Positions 1 through 4,645 of a stretch of DNA of 6,478 bases are shown piece by piece. The translations under genes and the position numbers were made by a program. The stretch is taken from positions 1 to 6,478 of the forward strand of contig VXPJ01000068.1 of NCBI GenBank assembly GCA_009839635.1, read 5' to 3'. The stretch comes from Pseudomonadota bacterium. Its GTDB lineage: Bacteria; Pseudomonadota; Gammaproteobacteria; UBA4575. Below the pieces are notes generated by a model that did no database searches, was not told the DNA's origin, and worked only from the letters and a program-made list of their open reading frames with translations. Each line of letters opens with the position of its first letter. Positions within the stretch are counted from its first letter, which is position 1.

Positions 1-1199
1 ACAGTCTTTACACTTTCCAAAAATTCGAGCGAACTGCCCGAGCTGTGCTGTATTTCCGAAACGGTCTTGAGCCATTCCTGTGCCCGCGTGTGGGGCCCTG
101 CGTGATCGCCTTCACCGCCCTTGTACATCCAGTGGGCGGCAATGCCGGACTGCGCGACCTGATCCATCTCTTCAGAGCGGATCTGAACCTCCACCGGTAT
201 GCCTTTGGGCCCGAATAAAACGGTATGCAGTGACTGATAGGCATTTTTTTTGGGGATGGCAATGTAATCCTTGAACTTGCCGGGAACCGGCTTGTACAGG
301 CTGTGGATAACACCGAGCACACGGTAACAGGTATCGACATCGGCGACGACGATGCGGAACCCGAAAACATCAAACACCTCGGAGAACTGAAGGTGCTTTT
401 CCCTCATCTTCCTGTAGATGCTGTAGATATTCTTCTCGCGACCGTGAATACGGCTGACGATGCCGGCATCGTCCAGCCTTTCACAGAGATTCTTCTCCGC
501 CTCCTGAAGAAGCCTTTTCCGATTGACATTGGTGCGCTTTACGGAATCCTGCAACACTTCATATCGCCGCGGCCATAGAGTCTTGAACGAGAGCTCTTCA
601 AGCTCCATGCATAACTCATGCATTCCCAGTCGCTGTGCAATGGGTGCATAGATGTCCAGGGTTTCGCGCGCGATCCGTTTGCGTTTCTCGAATTCAACTC
701 CGCTCAGGGTCCGCATGTTGTGCAGCCGGTCCGCCAGCTTGATGATGATCACGCGCACGTCCTTTGCAAAAGCAAGCATCATTTTCCGGAAGTTCTCGGC
801 TTGCGCCTCCTGCTTGGATCCGAATTCCAGATGGGTGAGCTTGCTGACCCCGTCGACCAGTTCAGCCACATCCTGGCCGAACTCGTGGGTAATTTGCCCC
901 TTGACCGTTTCCGTGTCTTCGATCACATCATGCAAAACTGCCGCTGCAATAGTCTGCGCATCCATGTGCATGCCAGCCAGTACGCGGGCCACGGCAAGGG
1001 GGTGATAGATGTAGGGCTCGCCGGTAAGGCGCGTCTGGCCTTCGTGAGCAGTCGCACTGAACAGGTAGGCGTGGTACACGCTCTTGACATGTTGAGGGTC
1101 CAGGTACGTTTCCAGCAACGCACAAAGGTCGCTGATCAGAAAGCGTGAAGGGTGATGTGCAGCTAGATGTTTGCTAGCGGGTTCTACAACACTAGCCAT
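1..1199 (-). CDS. spoT: Bifunctional (p)ppGpp synthetase/hydrolase SpoT, N-terminal part (cut by window edge)
   Basis: Makes and degrades the alarmone (p)ppGpp from GTP/GDP and ATP in the cytoplasm. The first 399 codons are present; the C-terminal TGS, helical and ACT regions lie beyond position 1. The HD hydrolase domain covers about residues 40-195: H66 in YIYHPLAVA, the metal-binding HDVIEDT at 90-96, and D157 in KLADRLHNMRTL. The synthetase domain follows: GREKNIYSIYRKM at 253-265, D277 in FDVFGFR, Y321 in AYQSLHT and E337 in VEVQIR. The charge-switch motif at 308-311 reads KFKD, a conservative change from the RxKD typical of bifunctional enzymes and unlike the acidic ExDD of RelA, so both activities are expected. 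The start at 1199 is the first ATG after an in-frame TGA at 1218-1220. It gives about 20 residues before the usual conserved start and has no clear Shine-Dalgarno sequence. The gene lies 30 nt after rpoZ, so translational coupling is likely. Identification is firm; the exact start is less so. Confidence 0.96.
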   Translation of the reverse strand, partial: MASVVEPASKHLAAHHPSRFLISDLCALLETYLDPQHVKSVYHAYLFSATAHEGQTRLTGEPYIYHPLAVARVLAGMHMDAQTIAAAVLHDVIEDTETVKGQITHEFGQDVAELVDGVSKLTHLEFGSKQEAQAENFRKMMLAFAKDVRVIIIKLADRLHNMRTLSGVEFEKRKRIARETLDIYAPIAQRLGMHELCMELEELSFKTLWPRRYEVLQDSVKRTNVNRKRLLQEAEKNLCERLDDAGIVSRIHGREKNIYSIYRKMREKHLQFSEVFDVFGFRIVVADVDTCYRVLGVIHSLYKPVPGKFKDYIAIPKKNAYQSLHTVLFGPKGIPVEVQIRSEEMDQVAQSGIAAHWMYKGGEGDHAGPHTRAQEWLKTVSEIQHSSGSSLEFLESVKT

Positions 1200-1229
1200 T
1201 GCCGCAGAATAAGCGGGTCAGGAAACCGC

Positions 1230-1724
1230 CTATGCCTCCTGTTCTCCTTCGCTGGACGCATCCACCGTTGGGGTGGAGGTCCCGTCATCCGGGGCCTGTT
1301 CTTGCGCCTCGGCGCCTGCATTTGCCTCATCTTCTTCAATCAGACGCTGCAAACGCTCGCTCAGCAACCGGTCCTCTGACTCCTCTGCCGAGTACAGGGC
1401 ATCCGGCTTGTCCAGAGCCTCGCCATCCGGGCGGGTTTGGTTGAGTTCTCGGCTGATCTCCGTGTACAGTGCAGCCAGTTCGTCTTCACCAAATTCAGCA
1501 CCCTCTCCCTCTGCAGGAATTGCAAGCGCTGCTTCCATCTTCTCCTCGTTGATCAGATTTTCAGCAATCTCACGCAATGCCACTACGGTCGGTTTGTCAT
1601 TTTCCCACTCGACAAGTGCCTCAGCGCCCTGCACAAGTTGCCGTGTGCGCTTGCTGGCCAGCAACACCAGCTCAAAGCGGTTCTCCACGTGTTCCAGACA
1701 ATCCTCGACGGTCACCCGGGCCAT
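1230..1724 (-). CDS. rpoZ: DNA-directed RNA polymerase omega subunit with long acidic C-terminal extension
   Basis: Omega is a small subunit that helps fold and hold beta-prime in RNA polymerase. Residues 1-58 are a normal omega core: MARVTVEDCLEHVENRF, LVLLASKRTRQL, WENDKPTVVALREIAENLI. In E. coli the N-terminal MAR-V-T residues line ppGpp-binding site 1 at the omega/beta-prime interface, and they are intact here. The protein has 164 residues; omega is about 90 in E. coli and Pseudomonas. The extra length is residues 60-164, with 32 Asp/Glu against 7 Lys/Arg. It includes a possibly helical part (about 80-133) and a low-complexity Ala/Glu/Ser/Thr end. The ATG has a good AGGAG six bases upstream. 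gmk ends 68 nt upstream and spoT starts 30 nt downstream, the usual gmk-rpoZ-spoT order. A TAAAAT hexamer in the upstream gap could be a -10 box but lacks a convincing -35. Omega identity is certain; the tail's role is unknown. Confidence 0.96.
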   Translation of the reverse strand: MARVTVEDCLEHVENRFELVLLASKRTRQLVQGAEALVEWENDKPTVVALREIAENLINEEKMEAALAIPAEGEGAEFGEDELAALYTEISRELNQTRPDGEALDKPDALYSAEESEDRLLSERLQRLIEEDEANAGAEAQEQAPDDGTSTPTVDASSEGEQEA

Positions 1725-1730
1725 AACATA

Positions 1731-1735
1731 CTCCT
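1731..1735 (-). promoter_or_regulatory. Ribosome binding site of rpoZ
   Basis: AGGAG on the minus strand, six bases before the rpoZ ATG. It is one of the better-matched and best-spaced ribosome sites in the window and fixes the rpoZ start, which also agrees with the conserved MARVTV N-terminus. Confidence 0.8.
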
Positions 1736-1792
1736 ACAAAAACATATCGGGGAACGTGTGATTTTAACGAATTCATCCTCCTGCTACCAGCA

Positions 1793-2407
1793 CTAGCCCA
1801 GCAACTCCCGGGTCAGCGACTGCAGTACTCCGGTATCAAGTGGCTGAAAACATTCCGGATTGGAAAAAAGGCAGGTAAGTGCCTCGAGTGCATGATCAAA
1901 GTCATCATTCAGCACAACATGGTCAAACTCTTCGTAGTGACTGATTTCACTTTCAGCCTTGCGCATTCTCCTTGAGACTGTTTCATCGCTATCTTGCCCC
2001 CGGTTGCGAAGGCGATGCTCCAAGGCTGCCCTGGAGGGCGGCAATATGAAGATTGAGGTCGTATCCGGCATCCGCTCGCGAGCCTGTCGCGCACCCTGCC
2101 AATCAATTTCCAGAACTACCCTGAGTCCCTCCTTGAGCTGACTTTGCACGGACGATTGTGAAGTCCCGTACAAATTGCCAAAGACTTCGGCATACTCCAG
2201 GAATTCACCCCGTTCGATCATGCCAGTGAAATCGGCAACGCTTGTGAAAATGTAATCCCTGCCATCGACCTCGCCGGGTCGCATGGGCCGGGTGGTATGC
2301 GACACCGAAGCCGCCACATCCGGAATTTCCTCAATGGCAGCCTTGACCAGACTCGTTTTTCCAGAGCCCGAAGGGCCGGAAACAATGAAAAATCTGCTTT
2401 GACTCAT
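1793..2407 (-). CDS. gmk: Guanylate kinase
   Basis: Transfers phosphate from ATP to GMP to give GDP, an essential cytoplasmic step towards GTP, dGTP and (p)ppGpp. The 204-residue length is normal for the family. Visible motifs are the P-loop GPSGSGKT at 11-18; the GMP-binding segment SHTTRPMRPGEVDGRDY at 36-52 with R40, R43 and Y52; E71-Y72 and G81-T82 of the GMP site; the strand-end VLEIDWQGA at 98-106; and an Arg-rich lid, RLRNRGQDSDETVSRRM, at 132-148. The ATG at 2407 puts the P-loop at the usual distance from the N-terminus. The upstream reading frame stops at 2432-2434 and holds no ATG or GTG, so no longer form is likely. The ribosome site is weak. It leads the gmk-rpoZ-spoT group. The 172-nt gap to the lipoprotein gene must hold its promoter or be read through; I saw no convincing -35/-10 pair there. 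Direct inhibition of Gmk by ppGpp is known mainly from Gram-positive bacteria, so it is not assumed here. Confidence 0.97.
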   Translation of the reverse strand: MSQSRFFIVSGPSGSGKTSLVKAAIEEIPDVAASVSHTTRPMRPGEVDGRDYIFTSVADFTGMIERGEFLEYAEVFGNLYGTSQSSVQSQLKEGLRVVLEIDWQGARQARERMPDTTSIFILPPSRAALEHRLRNRGQDSDETVSRRMRKAESEISHYEEFDHVVLNDDFDHALEALTCLFSNPECFQPLDTGVLQSLTRELLG

Positions 2408-2579
2408 CGCCCGTACGATACCTGCCAGGCATTACAGAATAGGTGCCAGAACAGCAGGGCCGTACCTACAAGATGCGCCTAGACAGGCTTTGCGTTACGG
2501 AAAAGTCAGCCGGGGAATACCCTTGCCTTCAAGATCTTGCCGTGCCGGCCCGCTGATTTGATGTGAGGTTTTGCCTGAC

Positions 2580-2771
2580 TTAGTACCCTCCTTGCTCGTT
2601 ACCCCCTTCTGCAGGCGCATCCGTCTCTGCATGTTCGCCATCACTGGCATGACCCTCTGCCATGGGCGCTTCTGCAGCTTCATCGGCTGTGTTGGCAGAA
2701 TGGTCAGATTCCTCACTGCTGCATGCAGCCAGTAGTGCAGATATGAACAAAACCAGAATCAATTTACGCAT
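2580..2771 (-). CDS. Small, highly acidic lipoprotein of unknown function
   Basis: A 63-residue predicted lipoprotein that I do not recognise as a named family. The start is MRK, followed by a hydrophobic stretch (LILVLFISALL, 4-14) and a lipobox L14-A15-A16-C17, so the signal should be cut before C17 and the cysteine lipidated. Serines at +2 and +3 argue for the outer membrane under the Lol +2 rule. The mature 47 residues have 13 Asp/Glu, no Lys or Arg and three His, with Ala, Gly and Ser making up most of the rest. This looks disordered and carries strong negative charge. The start at 2771 is supported by GTGAGG (2777-2782) five bases upstream. The frame stays open upstream to 2942, but that extension would bury the signal peptide. 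The gene sits alone between phoU and gmk, behind its own candidate promoter and structured leader. Small Ala/Glu-rich lipoproteins are often annotated 'hypothetical'. Metal binding or a spacer role are guesses only. Confidence 0.8.
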   Translation of the reverse strand: MRKLILVLFISALLAACSSEESDHSANTADEAAEAPMAEGHASDGEHAETDAPAEGGNEQGGY

Positions 2772-2776
2772 CTCAA

Positions 2777-2782
2777 CCTCAC
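2777..2782 (-). promoter_or_regulatory. Ribosome binding site deciding the lipoprotein start
   Basis: GTGAGG on the minus strand, five bases before the ATG at 2771. It selects the short 63-residue form, which puts the lipoprotein signal at the N-terminus, over the 120-residue open frame starting at 2942. Confidence 0.75.
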
Positions 2783-2815
2783 TCTTGTTGTATAAAAGAT
2801 TGTTCCCGAATCCGC

Positions 2816-2910
2816 AGCGCCTCAGCACTTTCACGGGGTTCAATCCTGAATGCAACAGACTGTGGCAACGGCTTTTCGTTGCCAGCCACAGCGTCGTGCC
2901 CTCAGGACGA
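2816..2910 (-). promoter_or_regulatory. Candidate structured 5' leader of the lipoprotein mRNA (four hairpins)
   Basis: Four inverted repeats lie in a row between the candidate promoter and the lipoprotein gene. (1) 2894-2910: TCGT/ACGA plus CC/GG, with a one-base bulge and a TGAG loop on the minus strand. (2) 2860-2891: GGCAACG/CGTTGCC with a six-base loop, extended by CTGT/ACAG across a four-base bulge. (3) 2839-2850: TTCA/TGAA with a four-base loop whose minus-strand sequence is GGAT. (4) 2816-2829: AGTGC/GCGCT with one G-T pair and again a TGAG loop. None is followed by a T run, so they are not ordinary terminators. The repeats are seen directly; folding as an RNA leader or a separate small RNA is inference. 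No known riboswitch family was recognised. Confidence 0.35.
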
Positions 2911-2918
2911 GCCCGCAG

Positions 2919-2946
2919 ATTATCAATAAGACAGTATCCCAAGCAA
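2919..2946 (-). promoter_or_regulatory. Candidate sigma-70 promoter for the lipoprotein gene
   Basis: On the minus strand TTGCTT (2941-2946) is followed after 16 bases by GATAAT (2919-2924). These match the -35 and -10 consensus at three and five of six positions. Transcription would start near 2912, just before the first leader hairpin, giving an untranslated leader of about 140 nt. It lies between the phoU terminator candidate and the lipoprotein gene, where a promoter is expected. Confidence 0.42.
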
Positions 2947-2959
2947 GATTAAAGGGGAT

Positions 2960-3005
2960 AAAACGACTTGTTGCTTGGTGTGAGAAAATTTCGGACCAGG
3001 AACAA
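2960..3005 (-). terminator. Candidate rho-independent terminator after phoU
   Basis: Directly after the phoU stop codon, 3001-3005 plus 2995-3000 can pair with 2968-2972 plus 2974-2979. The stem is 11 bp with a single bulged base (2973) and one G-T pair. The loop is 15 nt and can close further on itself (GAA/TTC). On the minus strand the stem is followed by GTCGTTTTATCC, a short T run three bases away. Placement at the end of the pst-phoU operon supports the call; the modest T run and low-GC stem weaken it. Confidence 0.5.
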
Positions 3006-3731
3006 CTATTCGTTGTTTGAGTCGCTGAGTTCAGCTTTGACCTGGTCAAAGCTGGTGTGGCGAATGTCTTGACCGGCCACGGTGTATATCACGGCCTCAC
3101 AAATATTTTTCGCGTGATCCCCGATCCGCTCCAGCGAACGAGCACACCACATCACCCTAAGTGAACGTTTGATGCTACGAGGGTCTTCCATCATGTAGGT
3201 GATCAACTGACGGGTGAGCGCATCGTACTCATCGTTGATGGCCCGATCACCCTGTGCAATAGCAAATGCGCTATCAATATCCATGCGGGCAAGGGCATCC
3301 AGGCATTCGTGCAGCATCTTGCAGACCTGTTCCCCCAAGTGCTTGATTTCCGAAAAGTAGGTCGGGGTTCGCTCAATGGCCGCAAGCTTCACGGCATGAC
3401 GTCCGATTTTTTCCGCTTCATCTCCGATTCTTTCCAGATCTGTGATGGTCTTGTAGATTGTGACCAAAAGGCGAAGATCACTGGCTGCAGGCTGGCGCCT
3501 GGCAATCACCTGTGTGCACTCTTCATCAATCGCAACTTCCATTGAATTGATTCGATAGTCGCTGGTGGCCACATCCTCTGCCAGACTGCTGTCTGCACGA
3601 GTCAAGGCAAGTAACGCATTCTGAACTTGCTTTTCCACCAATCCACCCATGTTCAGCACTTTGCTGCGCAGGGATTCCAAGTCCTCATCATACTGATGGG
3701 AGATATGTTGCCCGATATCCTGATAAACCAT
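3006..3731 (-). CDS. phoU: Phosphate-specific transport system accessory protein PhoU
   Basis: PhoU is a cytoplasmic, peripheral-membrane regulator that links the Pst transporter to the PhoR/PhoB two-component system, keeps the Pho regulon off when phosphate is plentiful, and limits phosphate uptake. The 241 residues are the normal length and form two three-helix repeats. Each repeat carries the family's metal-binding signature: DLERIGDEAEKIGRHA from 98 and SLERIGDHAKNICEA from 199, i.e. ExxxD at E100/D104 and E201/D205. The N-terminal segment HISHQYDEDLESLRSKVLNMGGLVEKQV is also typical. The start at 3731 has GAGG six bases upstream. The gene follows pstB after 29 nt, the standard last place of the operon, and is followed at once by a terminator-like hairpin. 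No truncation or missing key residue is seen. PhoR and PhoB are not in the window, so the regulatory role is carried over from the family. Confidence 0.97.
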   Translation of the reverse strand: MVYQDIGQHISHQYDEDLESLRSKVLNMGGLVEKQVQNALLALTRADSSLAEDVATSDYRINSMEVAIDEECTQVIARRQPAASDLRLLVTIYKTITDLERIGDEAEKIGRHAVKLAAIERTPTYFSEIKHLGEQVCKMLHECLDALARMDIDSAFAIAQGDRAINDEYDALTRQLITYMMEDPRSIKRSLRVMWCARSLERIGDHAKNICEAVIYTVAGQDIRHTSFDQVKAELSDSNNE

Positions 3732-3737
3732 GTGTCA

Positions 3738-3741
3738 CCTC
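3738..3741 (-). promoter_or_regulatory. Ribosome binding site of phoU
   Basis: GAGG, within the longer purine-rich GAGGTGA on the minus strand, lies six bases before the phoU ATG. It supports separate initiation of phoU inside the operon mRNA. Confidence 0.75.
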
Positions 3742-3760
3742 AAATGAAATCGCCAGAGCA

Positions 3761-4615
3761 TTAGCCGTAACGGCCCGTAATGTAGTCTTCCGTCTGCTTC
3801 TGGACAGGGTTGGTGAACAGTTGATCGGTTGCACCGAATTCGATCAGTTCCCCCAGATATAAAAAAGCCGTGTAGTCCGAGACACGTGCAGCCTGCTGCA
3901 TGTTGTGGGTAACAATGACCACGGTATAGTTTTGCTTCAGCTGAATGATTAACTCTTCGATTTTCAGCGTCGAGATAGGGTCCAGGGCAGACGCTGGCTC
4001 ATCCAATAAAATTACCTCAGGCTCAATCGCAATTGCCCGCGCAATCACCAGCCGCTGCTGCTGCCCTCCCGATAATCCCAGGGCGTTATCCTGCAACCGA
4101 TTCTTGACCTCGTCCCACAGTGCCGCACCTTTCAGTGCCCACTCGACACGCTCATCCAAAACCCGTTTCTTGTTCACGCCCTGTAATCGTAATCCGTACG
4201 CCACATTTTCGTATACGGTTTTGGGGAACGGGTTGGGTTTTTGAAACACCATGCCCACCTGTCGACGAAGTTCTGTCACATTGACCAATTTGCTATTGAT
4301 ATCCTTCCCATGCAACAGCATCTCTCCTTCCAGCCTGACGATGTCGATCAAGTCGTTCATTCGATTCATGCAACGCAACAACGTTGACTTGCCACAGCCG
4401 CTCGGCCCAATAAATGCAGTGACCCTTTTCTCGGGAATAACCATGTCAATCCCGCGCAAGGCCTGGTTGTTGCCGTAGTAGAGACCAAAATCCCTGCACT
4501 CGAAACAGGCCTGCTCCTTTTCCAGGTCCAGACTTGCCCGGTTGAGTAGCACGTCTTGTGAAATTTGCGGTGCTGCCATTGCCATATTTTCCTGAACTCC
4601 TAAAAAGCCTTGCAT
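3761..4615 (-). CDS. pstB: Phosphate ABC transporter ATP-binding protein PstB
   Basis: Cytoplasmic ATPase that drives phosphate import through the PstC/PstA channel. All ABC motifs are present: Walker A GPSGCGKST at 70-78, Q-loop Q125 in GMVFQKPNPFP, signature LSGGQQQR at 181-188, Walker B VILLDEP at 201-207 with E206, D-loop SALD at 209-212, and the switch histidine H237 in VTHNM. QKPNPFP is characteristic of PstB. As drawn the protein has 284 residues, with about 35 residues before the conserved ECRDFGLYYG, against a shorter N-terminus in E. coli (257 aa overall). The start is uncertain: M1 (4615) and M11 (4585) have almost the same upstream sequence, with AGGA three or four bases away, and M11 also has AGGAG 11 bases away. 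M13 (4579) is possible too. It lies 30 nt after pstA and 29 nt before phoU, in operon order. Confidence 0.97.
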   Translation of the reverse strand: MQGFLGVQENMAMAAPQISQDVLLNRASLDLEKEQACFECRDFGLYYGNNQALRGIDMVIPEKRVTAFIGPSGCGKSTLLRCMNRMNDLIDIVRLEGEMLLHGKDINSKLVNVTELRRQVGMVFQKPNPFPKTVYENVAYGLRLQGVNKKRVLDERVEWALKGAALWDEVKNRLQDNALGLSGGQQQRLVIARAIAIEPEVILLDEPASALDPISTLKIEELIIQLKQNYTVVIVTHNMQQAARVSDYTAFLYLGELIEFGATDQLFTNPVQKQTEDYITGRYG

Positions 4616-4624
4616 ATTTCCTGA
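4583..4624 (-). promoter_or_regulatory. Tandem start sites for pstB
   Basis: The minus-strand sequence TCAGGAAATATG (4613-4624) recurs 30 bases downstream as TCAGGAAAATATG (4583-4595), differing by one A. Each copy holds an AGGA and an ATG in the same frame, so PstB could start at M1 or M11, giving 284 or 274 residues. The second copy has an extra AGGAG at 4597-4601. Confidence 0.55.
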
Positions 4625-4645
4625 TGTGCTGCAATCAATGAGGCA

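Noticed and set aside
8..373. A 121-codon open frame on the minus strand within spoT
   Set aside because: It is the +1 frame of spoT, whose own frame gives an unbroken conserved RelA/SpoT synthetase domain over the same bases.
618..1148. A 176-codon open frame on the plus strand opposite spoT
   Set aside because: It is antisense to strongly conserved spoT codons, has no recognisable domain and no ribosome site support.
1273..1761. A 162-codon Ser-rich open frame on the plus strand opposite rpoZ
   Set aside because: Its Ser/Ala-rich composition mirrors the acidic codons of the omega tail read in reverse; no family resemblance.
1670..1774. A 34-codon minus-strand frame whose ATG directly follows a perfect AGGAGG between gmk and rpoZ
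   Set aside because: There is no spacer between AGGAGG and the ATG, and the frame runs out of phase into rpoZ with no recognisable product.
2530..2539. Perfect palindrome CAAGATCTTG in the gap between the lipoprotein gene and gmk
   Set aside because: It has no loop, no T run and no paired second site, so neither a terminator nor an operator can be supported.
2860..2891. Strong hairpin considered as a transcription terminator
   Set aside because: Neither strand has a T run after the stem, and a better candidate lies directly after phoU; it is kept only as part of the leader structure.
2580..2942. A 120-residue form of the lipoprotein frame starting at 2942
   Set aside because: It would place the signal peptide and lipobox in the middle of the protein, and the internal ATG at 2771 has the better ribosome site. 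The extra part overlaps the predicted leader.
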